A program made the translations under genes and the position numbers. DNA of 64,000 nt from UBA4312 sp002394635 (GTDB lineage Bacteria; Bacillota_I; Bacilli_A; Erysipelotrichales; Erysipelotrichaceae), in NCBI GenBank assembly GCA_946539765.1, contig CAMNHO010000004.1, positions 70,182 to 134,181 of the forward strand, in the 5' to 3' direction. The notes beneath the pieces are model-generated. The model did not search any database. It had not been told where the DNA came from and saw only the letters and a program-made list of their open reading frames with translations. This document shows, in pieces, positions 1 to 9,037 of this stretch (within the stretch, counting starts at the first letter, position 1; each line of letters opens with the position of its first letter).

Positions 1-132
1 TATGATTGAAATAATGATATCAAGAGTTTTCACTAATAAATATAGTTTTGAACAAATAAGTTTGTATCTATTTATGAACGAAAAAGAACGATTTATGATA
101 ATATATTATTTAAGGAAAATAGGGGATATTGT

Positions 133-933
133 ATGGCAACACATAAGAAAGCAGTAAGCAAGAATCATAATAAAAAGAAGAAAAAACAACAAAACCGGAG
201 TCGTATTTTTTTGGCGGTCGGTGTTTTTTTGATTGTTTGTATTGGTTGGACCGTGGTTAATCGTCATTTTAACTATAGTACAGCGGAAGGCGTCAAATAT
301 ATAAAATCATTAGAACAGGATGATACGAAAACAGTCAAAAAGGAATTAAAAAAGAAAAGGGATGCTGAAAGAAAAGCCGCTATTGCAGCGGGTGAGTTTG
401 ATATCTTTGGAATGTTTGAGGATTATGTCATTTTCGGAGATTCGCGTGTGATGGGCTTTTCGTTCTATGGCTTTTTAGAAGATGCCCGTGTGCTGGCGGA
501 TTCCGGCGCAACGATTAAAAATATTCAGGATCATCTGGATGAAGTAGAACGTATGCATCCATCCAACATTTTCTTTTCCTATGGAGTAAATGACATGGGC
601 ATGAATATTAATGCTGAAGAAGGCGGTTATGGACAGATCTATGCCGATCAGATCAAGAAGGTATTAGATATTGTGCCGGAGGCCAATATCTATGTGGTGG
701 CCATCATGCCATGTACGCCGGATACGTTAGAGAATAATCCGGCCTGGAAACAAGTAAATACCTATAATAAAGAAATTGAAAAAATGTGTAAGGAAAACAA
801 ATGGAATTATATCAATGTGAATAATATTACAGATGGTGGAAACGCTGATATTTATCAATCGGATGGAATTCATTATCTGTCGACTTTTTACAGTGAATGG
901 GCGGCAGCTATATTCGATGAAATATCTGATTAA
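133..933 (+). CDS. Membrane-anchored SGNH/GDSL-family hydrolase
   Basis: Predicted extracellular SGNH esterase, probably acting on acyl groups of a surface glycan. A very basic N-terminus (Lys/Asn/Gln-rich, residues 3-24) precedes one membrane segment (about 25-43), then a charged linker and the SGNH fold. Visible catalytic blocks are GDSR (Ser104), SGAT (glycine block), YGVND (Asn153) and SDGIH (Asp244, His247), so the active site looks complete. The ATG follows AGGGGATATTGT, a modest ribosome site. It lies upstream of an MBOAT/DHHW acyltransferase pair, so a role in glycan O-acylation or de-acylation is inferred from context. The exact substrate is unknown. Confidence 0.8.
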   Translation: MATHKKAVSKNHNKKKKKQQNRSRIFLAVGVFLIVCIGWTVVNRHFNYSTAEGVKYIKSLEQDDTKTVKKELKKKRDAERKAAIAAGEFDIFGMFEDYVIFGDSRVMGFSFYGFLEDARVLADSGATIKNIQDHLDEVERMHPSNIFFSYGVNDMGMNINAEEGGYGQIYADQIKKVLDIVPEANIYVVAIMPCTPDTLENNPAWKQVNTYNKEIEKMCKENKWNYINVNNITDGGNADIYQSDGIHYLSTFYSEWAAAIFDEISD

Positions 934-1191
934 AAGCGATGTATAACCTTAAACAGAGGATCGGCATGTCCATCTAGTAAAGAAATATATTGTTATAGGC
1001 TTGTGATGGTGTTGTCATCTGTATCTGTGGACCATTGATCTGAAAACGTAATAAGTGTGTTTTGGGATTTCCGGATCCGGTTCGTAAGACTACTGAAAAG
1101 GATTTTAGAGTGAGGTATACATTTCGTCGAGATTAAATTATATGGGCTTCGGCCATAAGGGAAGAGATAAGCAGTTGACGGGGGATAAGAT
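934..1191. other. 258-bp intergenic region, no gene seen
   Basis: No open reading frame with a credible ribosome site is visible. A short CCGGATCCGG palindrome (near 1073) and a weak TATGG/CCATA hairpin (near 1141-1157) are present. Neither has a U-tract or matches a riboswitch class I know. The region probably holds the promoter of the downstream DUF4358/MBOAT operon, but I could not assign clear -35/-10 elements. Confidence 0.4.
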
Positions 1192-1677
1192 ATGAAGAAG
1201 TTTAAAATTGTTCAGATTGTGTTATTTGTACTGATTTGTTTGTTTATGGGGTCCTTTTTAATTACACCGACTGATAGTAAGGCATCATTTAACTATGTGA
1301 CAAAAACGACATTGAAATCAGAAAATATGGATCAATATACCGAACAGAACAATCAGAATATTAAACGTTTTTTAAGTATCGATCCTACAGCATATAAAAA
1401 TGTCTCATATTATAAAAATGTCGATGATATGAAAGCCAGTGAAATTGTTCTGGTACAGTTTAAGTCGGATGACCAGGCAGCCGCTTTTGAAGAGGCTATG
1501 AATCAAAGAGTGTCAGATCAATTGAATATTTATGATGCTTATCTTCCAAAGGAGGCCGATCTGTGCCGTGATGCAATCGTATATACACAGGCCAACTATG
1601 GAATCTATGTGACTAATAAAAAGGCAGATGCTATTGTGGATCGTTTCAAAACAAGTTTAAAGGGGGAATCAAAATGA
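1192..1677 (+). CDS. DUF4358-family exported protein
   Basis: A 161-residue protein with an N-terminal signal or anchor segment (about 7-28) and a small extracytoplasmic domain. The blocks VDDMKASEIVLVQF, a stretch rich in Asp/Gln/Ala, and a C-terminal YGIYVTN strand fit DUF4358, a family usually found next to MBOAT and DHHW genes in Firmicutes. It overlaps the following MBOAT start by four bases (ATGA), so the two are translationally coupled. This supports a role as accessory subunit of the acylation system. The molecular function is not known. Confidence 0.7.
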   Translation: MKKFKIVQIVLFVLICLFMGSFLITPTDSKASFNYVTKTTLKSENMDQYTEQNNQNIKRFLSIDPTAYKNVSYYKNVDDMKASEIVLVQFKSDDQAAAFEEAMNQRVSDQLNIYDAYLPKEADLCRDAIVYTQANYGIYVTNKKADAIVDRFKTSLKGESK

Positions 1678-3044
1678 GTTTTTCAAGTTTAATCTTCATT
1701 TTCGCATTTCTACCTCTGACCTTATTGTTGTATCATTTACTGCCGACATCGCAGATCAAGAACATGGTTCTATTGTTTGCTAGTTTTTTGTTCTATGCAT
1801 GGGATGATCCGAAGTTTTTGATTTTATTGATATTGTCGGTTCTATGGAACTATGTGTCTGCTTTATCTTTTAATCAGGAAACAGATACCAAAAAAAGAAA
1901 ACGCAGTTTTGTGTTTGGCGTTGTGGTCAATATCCTGATCCTAGGTTTCTTTAAATATACAAACTTCTTTTTGGGTGGTCTTGTTCATTTAAAGCTGAGC
2001 TTACCTATCGGATTGTCATTTTTTACATTTAGTGCAATTTCCTATCTCGCGGATGTTTATATGGGCAAATCGAAGGCGCAGAAAAATTTATTGTCTGTCG
2101 CATTGTATATCAGTTTTTTTGGAAAAGTAAATATGGGACCGATCGTTCAGTATCATGATATGGAAGAATTCCTGGCAAAACGGGAAGTGACCGGGGAAAA
2201 GTGGAATACTGGGATCGTGCTGTTCTTAAAAGGACTCTTTAAGAAAGTTTTGATAGCGGACCGACTTGCAGTGATGTTTGGAGCGTTGGCTGCAGACACT
2301 TCGGTCGTCGGTACATGGTTGTATGCCATCAGTTATATGCTGCAGCTTTACTTTGACTTTTCTGGTTATAGTGATATGGCTATTGGTTTAAGCCGGTTGT
2401 TCGGCTTTGATTTTGCACCGAACTTTGACCATCCGTATATTGCCCGCAATATTCAGGATTTCTGGCGGCGCTGGCACATTTCTCTGTCACGTTGGTTCCG
2501 TGATTATATTTATATTCCTTTGGGAGGTAATCGTGTTTCCCAAACTATGTATATTCGCAATATCATGATTGTTTGGTTATGTACCGGTTTATGGCATGGA
2601 GCCAACTGGACTTTTATCGTATGGGGTCTGTATTATGGTTTGTTACTGTTGCTGGAAAAGTACTTCCTGCGGGACATTCTTTCCCATGTACCTACAGCTG
2701 TCCAGCACATATATACGCTGTTACTGGTATTGATCGGATGGGTTTTCTTTATGAGCCCGAATATCGGTGCAGCTTTTGGCGTCATTGGTCGGATGTTCTT
2801 TATCGGAACCAATGGTTTGATAAGCAGCTCTGCCTGGTTTTATCTGAAGAGCAATATCCTTCTGTTGATAGTAGCCTGTGTCTTCAGTACGACGTTTTAT
2901 AAATATTTATGGCGAATGGATGTTGTATTCCTTCACAAACAAGCGCCACTGGCAGCCACGATCGTATATGTATTATTGTTTGTCATCAGTATTACCTACA
3001 TCATTTCTAGTACATATCAGTCATTCTTATACTTTGCATTTTAG
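1674..3044 (+). CDS. MBOAT-family O-acyltransferase (DltB/AlgI-like)
   Basis: Polytopic membrane acyltransferase of the MBOAT family, predicted to move an acyl group from the cytoplasm onto an extracellular acceptor such as an exopolysaccharide or wall polymer. The 456-residue length and roughly ten hydrophobic segments fit AlgI/PatA-like members. Family hallmarks are visible: the QLYFDFSGYSDMAIG block, RNIQDFWRRWHISLSRWFRDY, and the invariant histidine in WHGANW (His308). It is coupled upstream to the DUF4358 gene and followed 17 bp later by a DHHW partner. DltB is a possible alternative, but no dltA or dltC genes are adjacent, so O-acetylation of a glycan is preferred. Confidence 0.88.
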   Translation: MSFSSLIFIFAFLPLTLLLYHLLPTSQIKNMVLLFASFLFYAWDDPKFLILLILSVLWNYVSALSFNQETDTKKRKRSFVFGVVVNILILGFFKYTNFFLGGLVHLKLSLPIGLSFFTFSAISYLADVYMGKSKAQKNLLSVALYISFFGKVNMGPIVQYHDMEEFLAKREVTGEKWNTGIVLFLKGLFKKVLIADRLAVMFGALAADTSVVGTWLYAISYMLQLYFDFSGYSDMAIGLSRLFGFDFAPNFDHPYIARNIQDFWRRWHISLSRWFRDYIYIPLGGNRVSQTMYIRNIMIVWLCTGLWHGANWTFIVWGLYYGLLLLLEKYFLRDILSHVPTAVQHIYTLLLVLIGWVFFMSPNIGAAFGVIGRMFFIGTNGLISSSAWFYLKSNILLLIVACVFSTTFYKYLWRMDVVFLHKQAPLAATIVYVLLFVISITYIISSTYQSFLYFAF

Positions 3045-3061
3045 AAGGGAGTTCGTATCAA

Positions 3062-4246
3062 ATGGATAATAAAAAACAACATAAATATTTGAATCGGGCT
3101 CATCGTATGATCCGTATGGTCTTTTTGACCAGCATTCTTCTGGGTCTGGTTGTAAATATTCTGGTTCCCGATCGGGATACATCGGACATGGAAAACCGTT
3201 CACTAGCTAAATTTCCGGCAATTTCTTTAAAGACAGTATCTAATGGTGATTTCTTTAAAGGTATGGAAAGCTGGTTTGCTGATCAGTTTGTGGGTCGGAA
3301 TACACTGATCAAACTGAATTATATGAATCAAAAAGCGGCCGGTATCCGGGAAATCAATAATGTATACCTGGGCAAGAACATGCTGATTGAAAAGGCTGCT
3401 GAACCGAACAAGGAACAGCTGGACCGTAATATAAAGGGTATTAATGACTTTGCTAAAAGACATCCGGAATTAAAGATCCGTTTTGTACTGGCACCGAATG
3501 CCATCAGCATTGAAAAGAATAAACTGCCTGGCTCGGCTCCGACACGCGATCAGAATAAAGATATAGATAATGTGTATAAATCTTTAAATAATACGATTGA
3601 AACGATCGATCTGCGGGAAGCGATGAACGAGTATAAAGATGAGTACATCTATTATAAGACGGATCATCACTGGACCAGTTTGGGAGCTTTTTATGCGGCC
3701 CAGCAGATGGAATCCAAAGTCAATAAAGATGATTATGACATCATGCCGGTTACCAATGATTTTCAGGGGACGCTGTCTTCTAAAAGCGGAAACAGCACCT
3801 TGCATGATCGCATCGATATCTATGTGCATAAAGACGATATCCGTTATATGGTAACCCATGGATCTGACGGCTCGGAAACTCTGTCTATGTATAACTCAGA
3901 GGCTTTGAAACAAAAGGATAAATATCAGGTTTTCCTGGGTGGAAATGAAGGCATGATCAATATTTCTATTGATAATGATTCGGACCGTCGATTGCTTTTG
4001 ATCAAAGACAGTTATGCCAATGAATTGATCCAGTTTTTATTACCGTATTATCGGACCATAACGATTATTGACCCTCGTTATTATTTTGATGATATTGAAA
4101 GACAGATGAACAGGGACATTATCACAGATGTTTTGTTTATGTATAATGCCAATACATTCCTGGAAGATACATCATTAGCAGATTGTCTGGCAGAGCAGGA
4201 AACTCAGGAGGAAGAAATGGATGAGGAAGAAGAGGTGGTGGAATGA
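3062..4246 (+). CDS. DHHW-family protein (AlgX/AlgJ-like acylation partner)
   Basis: Extracytoplasmic SGNH-like partner of the preceding MBOAT protein. One N-terminal membrane segment (about 18-36) anchors a 350-residue outer domain. The family motif DHHWTS is at residues 201-206, and a downstream KDSY block (Asp316, Ser317) resembles the nucleophile block of AlgX/AlgJ proteins, so it may transfer the acyl group to the polymer. The C-terminus is an acidic Glu/Asp tail of about 20 residues, whose role is unclear. It overlaps the next gene by four bases (ATGA), placing the GH25 hydrolase in the same transcript. Confidence 0.85.
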   Translation: MDNKKQHKYLNRAHRMIRMVFLTSILLGLVVNILVPDRDTSDMENRSLAKFPAISLKTVSNGDFFKGMESWFADQFVGRNTLIKLNYMNQKAAGIREINNVYLGKNMLIEKAAEPNKEQLDRNIKGINDFAKRHPELKIRFVLAPNAISIEKNKLPGSAPTRDQNKDIDNVYKSLNNTIETIDLREAMNEYKDEYIYYKTDHHWTSLGAFYAAQQMESKVNKDDYDIMPVTNDFQGTLSSKSGNSTLHDRIDIYVHKDDIRYMVTHGSDGSETLSMYNSEALKQKDKYQVFLGGNEGMINISIDNDSDRRLLLIKDSYANELIQFLLPYYRTITIIDPRYYFDDIERQMNRDIITDVLFMYNANTFLEDTSLADCLAEQETQEEEMDEEEEVVE

Positions 4247-6153
4247 CGCTTATTAAAAAAAATCGGATCTTATTTGCCATCGTTCCGGTTCTTATGTTGC
4301 TGTGGCTGATGGTACAAGCAAATGTTTATGCTGAAGAAGTGCCGGAGGATCAGCAGCCTGTCATTGCAGAACAAGAAGAAGAAAATCAAAAATCGCAGGA
4401 AAAACAGTTGATCGGTTTAGAGAATCAGGGGCAAGATGTAGAAAGTGTTTCATCGATTTCCAGTCATCCAATAACAGGTCCTTCCAATGAAAGCAGCGAT
4501 ATTTCCTATCAGGCGCATATACAGAATATCGGCTGGCAGGAAGGGAAACAAGATGGACAGATATCAGGAACAACCGGCCAAAGCAAGCGAGTGGAAGCCT
4601 TTCGATTACAGCTTGTCAGTCAGGAATTTGATGGAAATATTGAATACCGCAGTTATGTACAGGAAGCTGGCTGGGAAAATCAGTGGAGATCCAGCAACCA
4701 GATTTCCGGAACCACCGGACAAAGTAAGTATATCGAAGCTATACAGGTGCGTTTGACCGGCAAGATGGCCATGCATTATGATGTATATTATCGTGTACAT
4801 ATTCAAAACTATGGCTGGCTGGACTGGGCCAGCAACGGATTGTATGCCGGTTCAAAGGGACTTAATAAACGAATTGAAGCTATGCAGATCCGATTGATCG
4901 AAAAGGGCAAGGCCAGTCTGAAAACCGACAACGAAAATGTTGGAAAGGACGTGCAGTATTGCACGCATGTACAGAATTATGGCTGGCAAGCTTATCTCTA
5001 TGATGGACAGACAGCGGGAACGACGGGTTTATCCTTGCGCCTGGAAGCCATTAAATGTGCTTTGCCTGGACAGGAATATGCAGGCAGTATTCTGTATCGT
5101 ACCCATGTACAGACCTATGGCTGGCTAAGCTGGGTGAAAAATGGGAAGCTGTCTGGAACGACCGGCCAGTCTAAACGCCTGGAAGCAATCCAGATCAAAC
5201 TAGTTGGGGAGATTGCTGAATATTATGATGTATATTATCGTGTACATGCTCAGAATTATGGCTGGATGGCATGGGCCAAAAACGGCGCATCTTCCGGAAC
5301 CTCTGGTTTGTCTTTTCGTTTAGAAGGCATAGAAATCCGTCTTGTGCAGAAAGGCCAGGCTGAACCGCGTTCTGTCAACACCATATCGTATGTGAATAAA
5401 AATACAGGATATAGGAACAATGCGAAAGTTGGTGCCGGCTGGCAACGTATGAACAGCAGCTATTATCATACGACCTCAACCGGTATTATTCAAAAAAATA
5501 CGATGGTGTCGGACGGAGATCGACAAGGCTATTTAAATAAGAACGGGAAGTTGATACCATCCTTAAATGGTATTTTTATGGAAGGTATCGATATCAGTGA
5601 GCATAATGGATATATTGATTTATCAAAGTATAAAAATGGGTTTGTTATCATACGTGTATCCTGGGATACGGTTATGGATAAAATGGCAATCCGTAATATG
5701 GATCTGTGCGAAAAGCTGGGCATTCCGTACGGTGTTTATTGTTATTCCTATGCCTTGACCAATGCACAGGCAAGGGCAGAAGCGGATTATCTGCTCAGCA
5801 TTATCAAAGGACGGAATATCCAAGTCGGCGTATGGTACGATATGGAAGATGCGGATAACTGGAAAGCTAAAAACAATGCGTTAACAGCTTCCAAGATGAC
5901 AAGCTTCTGTAACATTTTCTGTGCCCGGGTGGAATCCAAAGGCTATTTTACCGGTGTATATTCCAGCGCTTCTTGGTTCACAACGTATCTATCCGGTTTA
6001 GGCAATTATGCAAAATGGGTGGCTCATTGGGGCGTGAATGACGGTACGTTGAATGTGAATACCTCATCAATGGGTATTCTTCAACAGTATACATCGATTC
6101 CGCTGGACCGAAATGTAATGTATGTTCCTTTGAATACATTTAAACGTATATAA
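4243..6153 (+). CDS. Secreted GH25 muramidase with six ChW repeats
   Basis: Peptidoglycan N-acetylmuramidase. Layout: signal peptide (about 1-29), an acidic Gln/Glu-rich linker, six ChW repeats (about residues 86-370, arranged as two triplets), a 75-residue connector, and a C-terminal GH25 domain (about 447-636). The GH25 active site is visible as GIDIS (Asp450) and WYDMED (Asp533, Glu535). ChW repeats are known surface-binding modules, so here they probably bind the wall or its polymer. The ATG overlaps the upstream DHHW stop (ATGA). A strong terminator follows the stop, ending the 1192-6153 operon. Confidence 0.9.
   Translation: MTLIKKNRILFAIVPVLMLLWLMVQANVYAEEVPEDQQPVIAEQEEENQKSQEKQLIGLENQGQDVESVSSISSHPITGPSNESSDISYQAHIQNIGWQEGKQDGQISGTTGQSKRVEAFRLQLVSQEFDGNIEYRSYVQEAGWENQWRSSNQISGTTGQSKYIEAIQVRLTGKMAMHYDVYYRVHIQNYGWLDWASNGLYAGSKGLNKRIEAMQIRLIEKGKASLKTDNENVGKDVQYCTHVQNYGWQAYLYDGQTAGTTGLSLRLEAIKCALPGQEYAGSILYRTHVQTYGWLSWVKNGKLSGTTGQSKRLEAIQIKLVGEIAEYYDVYYRVHAQNYGWMAWAKNGASSGTSGLSFRLEGIEIRLVQKGQAEPRSVNTISYVNKNTGYRNNAKVGAGWQRMNSSYYHTTSTGIIQKNTMVSDGDRQGYLNKNGKLIPSLNGIFMEGIDISEHNGYIDLSKYKNGFVIIRVSWDTVMDKMAIRNMDLCEKLGIPYGVYCYSYALTNAQARAEADYLLSIIKGRNIQVGVWYDMEDADNWKAKNNALTASKMTSFCNIFCARVESKGYFTGVYSSASWFTTYLSGLGNYAKWVAHWGVNDGTLNVNTSSMGILQQYTSIPLDRNVMYVPLNTFKRI
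4498..5353 (+). repeat. Six tandem ChW repeats (first hydrolase)
   Basis: Six copies of about 46-50 codons with the pattern YRTHVQNYGW...DG..SGTTGQSKRLEAIQIKL. Copies 3 and 6 share the entry YDVYYRVH and the exact DNA string GATGTATATTATCGTGTACA, showing that a three-repeat unit was duplicated. Confidence 0.85.
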
Positions 6154-6178
6154 CCGAAGATGAAAATCTTCGGTTTTT
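6153..6178 (+). terminator. Intrinsic terminator after the GH25 gene
   Basis: Perfect nine-base-pair stem ACCGAAGAT/ATCTTCGGT with a GAAA tetraloop, followed by TTTT. It begins at the stop codon. Confidence 0.92.
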
Positions 6179-6230
6179 GACATTATGCAGCAAACTCTGT
6201 AATATAAAGTTTAGAAAGTAAAGGTTTATT

Positions 6231-7937
6231 ATGAAAAAAAATATGTGGAAACGAACAGGATTATTGTTTGGAATCTTTGTATGTGTTTTATTTGGGTATC
6301 ATTGTATAGATATACAGGCAAACGAGCCGGATGAAATCGTCGATGAACAACAAGTTGAAACGCAGCCGACCGAACACAATATTGCTGATATGCCGGAAGA
6401 TACGGATCTTACCGACAAGGCTGCAGAATCGGAAGAGCCGGCAATAGTGGAACCTTCCGTAGACTATCAGACGCATGTGGAAAACATCGGATGGCAGGCA
6501 GATAAAACAAATGGACAGATTGCCGGAACCACCGGGCAGTCCAAGCGAGTAGAGGCGTTGAAGATCAATTTGTCAGATAGTTCCTATGAAGGTGGTGTGG
6601 AATACCGTACTCATATACAGAATATCGGATGGACCAACTGGGTTAAAGATGGGGCTATATCCGGAACGACGGGAAAAAGCTTGCGTGCAGAAGCTTTACA
6701 GATCCGGTTAACCGGAGAGATTGCACAAACCTACTCCATTTATTATCGTGTACACATACAGTCATATGGATGGCTGGCATGGACTTGTGATGGTGGGTAT
6801 GCCGGTTCGGAGATGTTATCCAAACGAATCGAAGCTCTACAGATCAAACTCATAAAAAAAGAGGGAGAAACACTGGATACAACAGGAGAATCGATGATAT
6901 ATCCTGTCATTGGTTATCAGTCTCATGTGCAGATGATCGGATGGCAGGGGCGTAAGATGGATGGCGAACTGAGCGGAACGACCGGCCAGTCAAAACGAGT
7001 CGAAGCGATTAAGATCAATTTTTACCGAACGCCGGAATTCTCCGGTAATATTCTGTACCGTACACATGTACAGGATTATGGCTGGATGGACTGGAAGAAA
7101 AATGGCCAGATATCCGGAACAACGGGAAAAGCTAAACGGGTTGAGGCCCTGCAGATTAAATTGGATGGTGAAATGGCCGAGAAATACGATGTCTATTATC
7201 GTACGTATATCGAAGGCTTTGGCTGGCTGGAATGGACTTATAACGGTAAAATGTCGGGTACCAGCGATATGTCAAGACGAGTTGAGGCCTATGAAGTAAA
7301 GTTAGTGGAGAAGGGGGAAAAAGTTCCTTCTACTTCAAATACTGTCACCCGCATGGACCGTTATTGGGTGTATGATACAACGGGTAAAAAGTTATCCGGC
7401 TATCAGATCATCAACAACAAGAAATTTTATATTTATCTGCATTCCAACGATGTAAAGAAATATGACAAGCACCGGCAGAAAAAACAAGCCTGGTTCTTAT
7501 ATCCTTTAGCGTATGCCCGCATGCGGGATTATGTAGTAGGTCGCTCATTCGATATTGATGGGGCATATGGTGCTCAGTGCTGGGACTTTGTTGCAGCTGT
7601 CATGGAAAAATATTATAATGGAAAGCCAATCGGATGTACAACCTCCGGTTATGTAAAGGATATAGCCTACAACAAGAAATCTAATGGTATACTTACCTTT
7701 ACCACAGATAAAACCAGTATCAATCGCATGCAGATGCAGGCTGGCGATATCATCATTTGGGGCGTTGGTCGAGTTACTAAGCTGAGCCATATTGCTTTAC
7801 TGGATCATTATGAAGGAAATACGATGTATATTATCGGCCAGAATCATAAAGGTTTACAGCGCGTAAATTGTATCTCATTACCTACCTATGATATTATTGG
7901 CATATTCCGTCCAAAAAAGATTACAAATCTACCCTGA
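6231..7937 (+). CDS. Secreted CHAP-domain peptidoglycan hydrolase with six ChW repeats
   Basis: Probable amidase or endopeptidase of the cell wall. Layout: signal peptide (about 1-30), acidic linker, six ChW repeats (about residues 77-363), a short Tyr/Lys-rich spacer, and a C-terminal CHAP domain. The CHAP catalytic pair is visible as GAQCWDF (Cys450) and LSHIALLDHY (His520). The repeat architecture copies that of the preceding GH25 protein, while the catalytic domain differs, so the pair arose by duplication and domain swap. Whether it cuts the stem-muramyl amide bond or a cross-bridge cannot be read from the sequence. Confidence 0.87.
   Translation: MKKNMWKRTGLLFGIFVCVLFGYHCIDIQANEPDEIVDEQQVETQPTEHNIADMPEDTDLTDKAAESEEPAIVEPSVDYQTHVENIGWQADKTNGQIAGTTGQSKRVEALKINLSDSSYEGGVEYRTHIQNIGWTNWVKDGAISGTTGKSLRAEALQIRLTGEIAQTYSIYYRVHIQSYGWLAWTCDGGYAGSEMLSKRIEALQIKLIKKEGETLDTTGESMIYPVIGYQSHVQMIGWQGRKMDGELSGTTGQSKRVEAIKINFYRTPEFSGNILYRTHVQDYGWMDWKKNGQISGTTGKAKRVEALQIKLDGEMAEKYDVYYRTYIEGFGWLEWTYNGKMSGTSDMSRRVEAYEVKLVEKGEKVPSTSNTVTRMDRYWVYDTTGKKLSGYQIINNKKFYIYLHSNDVKKYDKHRQKKQAWFLYPLAYARMRDYVVGRSFDIDGAYGAQCWDFVAAVMEKYYNGKPIGCTTSGYVKDIAYNKKSNGILTFTTDKTSINRMQMQAGDIIIWGVGRVTKLSHIALLDHYEGNTMYIIGQNHKGLQRVNCISLPTYDIIGIFRPKKITNLP
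6459..7319 (+). repeat. Six tandem ChW repeats (second hydrolase)
   Basis: Six copies of about 46-50 codons, again as two triplets. Each third copy enters with YYRV/YYRT and is followed by a charged linker. The pattern GW..W..DG..SGTTGQSKRVEAL is close to that of the upstream gene. Confidence 0.85.
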
Positions 7938-7962
7938 GTCGTATAACGATTCAGGGTTTTAT
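7932..7962 (+). terminator. Intrinsic terminator after the CHAP gene
   Basis: Ten-base-pair stem CCCTGAGTCG/CGATTCAGGG (one G-U) with a five-base loop, followed by TTTTATTC. It overlaps the stop codon. Confidence 0.88.
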
Positions 7963-7975
7963 TCTTAAGAAATGT

Positions 7976-8004
7976 TTGACAATCGAGCACAGGAAATAAA
8001 TAAT
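7976..8004 (+). promoter_or_regulatory. Sigma-A-type promoter for the lipid kinase gene
   Basis: TTGACA, 17-bp spacer, AATAAT (five of six to TATAAT). It starts the next transcription unit after a strong terminator. Confidence 0.6.
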
Positions 8005-8073
8005 GATATATAAGACATTATTCGTGAATCTAGTTGAAAGGGAATCCAGGCAATGATTGCGGGAGGGAAGCTC

Positions 8074-8985
8074 ATGAAAAGTTTGTTCATTATTAATCCA
8101 GTATCCGGTACAAAATATCTGCAGAGGCAGATGGACCGTTTTATCGGACAGATGATTTTAAAGACTGAAGTCAATCATGTAGATGTTTATTATACAAAGA
8201 AAAAAGATGATGCGATGTATAAAGTAGCATCCTTAAATCCGGGGGATTACGATTTTATCACTGCGGTCGGCGGAGATGGAACGATCAATGAAACATTGAC
8301 GGGGCTGGTACGAAGCGGTTCCAATATCCCGGTTGCGATCATTCCAGCCGGAACAGTGAATGATTTTGGTAATTATCTGAAGCTGCCGGTGCGACCAAAA
8401 GAATTCGTGGAAATGATCAATGAACATATTATACAGCCCATCGATATCGGACGGATCGGCGACCGTTGTTTTGTCAATGTGATCAGCGGAGGTATGTTTA
8501 GTGATATCGGATTCCAGGTAAAAAAGGAAGAAAAAAATTTGCTTGGTCCATTAGCCTACTATTTGACCGGATTGCGGGATTTTAACAACCAGATCAATAC
8601 CAATCTCCATTTGAAGGTTACGGTAGATGATTTTACCTTTGAGGAGGATGCTTGCCTGTTTCTGTTAGCCAATACCGCTAGTGTCGGCGGGTTCCGTGGC
8701 ATTACTCCTTTAGCGAATGTACAGGATGGAAAACTTGATCTGATCATCTTTAAAGATACGGATCTGCTGGATAAGGTATCTATTTTCAAAGATTTCCTGC
8801 TGGACTTCCATAATCATCTGGATCATCCATCGGTACATTATACGCAGGCAAAATATATCAAAATAGAATGTTCACAGCCTATTGTATATGATGTTGACGG
8901 AGAACAAGGAAAGAATTTTCCAATTGAGGTGGAATGTCTACATAATGCAGTACGTATGTTTGTTCACAATAAATCCAATATTTAA
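8074..8985 (+). CDS. YegS/DagK-family lipid kinase (diacylglycerol kinase-like)
   Basis: Soluble lipid kinase, probably phosphorylating diacylglycerol back to phosphatidate. This is needed where polymer synthesis releases diacylglycerol from phosphatidylglycerol. The 303-residue length is normal. The catalytic-domain signatures INPVSG near the N-terminus, VGGDGTINE (about residue 65) and IPAGTVNDFGNYL are all present, with a later VDGEQG block. The ATG at 8074 is chosen over an upstream in-frame ATG (8053), because GGGAGG sits eight bases before it and the protein then starts at the conserved first strand. Its position before the LCP genes suggests a link to teichoic-acid-like polymers. Confidence 0.85.
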   Translation: MKSLFIINPVSGTKYLQRQMDRFIGQMILKTEVNHVDVYYTKKKDDAMYKVASLNPGDYDFITAVGGDGTINETLTGLVRSGSNIPVAIIPAGTVNDFGNYLKLPVRPKEFVEMINEHIIQPIDIGRIGDRCFVNVISGGMFSDIGFQVKKEEKNLLGPLAYYLTGLRDFNNQINTNLHLKVTVDDFTFEEDACLFLLANTASVGGFRGITPLANVQDGKLDLIIFKDTDLLDKVSIFKDFLLDFHNHLDHPSVHYTQAKYIKIECSQPIVYDVDGEQGKNFPIEVECLHNAVRMFVHNKSNI

Positions 8986-9037
8986 AAGGGAGAAGGTCGA
9001 TTTGTCAGTTCAAATTGACTTTTCTTTATTTACGTGA

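Noticed and set aside
1..132. Promoter for the first SGNH gene
   Set aside because: Several A/T-rich hexamers are present (TATGAT at 94-99), but no -35 lies at an acceptable distance.
934..1191. Possible riboswitch in the 258-bp leader region
   Set aside because: No conserved core of a known class (c-di-GMP, SAM, TPP, FMN, cobalamin, T-box) is recognisable, and no terminator or sequestering stem is found.
2573..3069. Overlapping open frames inside the MBOAT gene
   Set aside because: They lie in another frame of a well-conserved protein and have no ribosome site or family features.
8986..9037. GTCA/TGAC hairpin with TTTTCTTT as a terminator after the lipid kinase gene
   Set aside because: The stem has only four strong pairs and competes with a TTGACT element; too weak to list.
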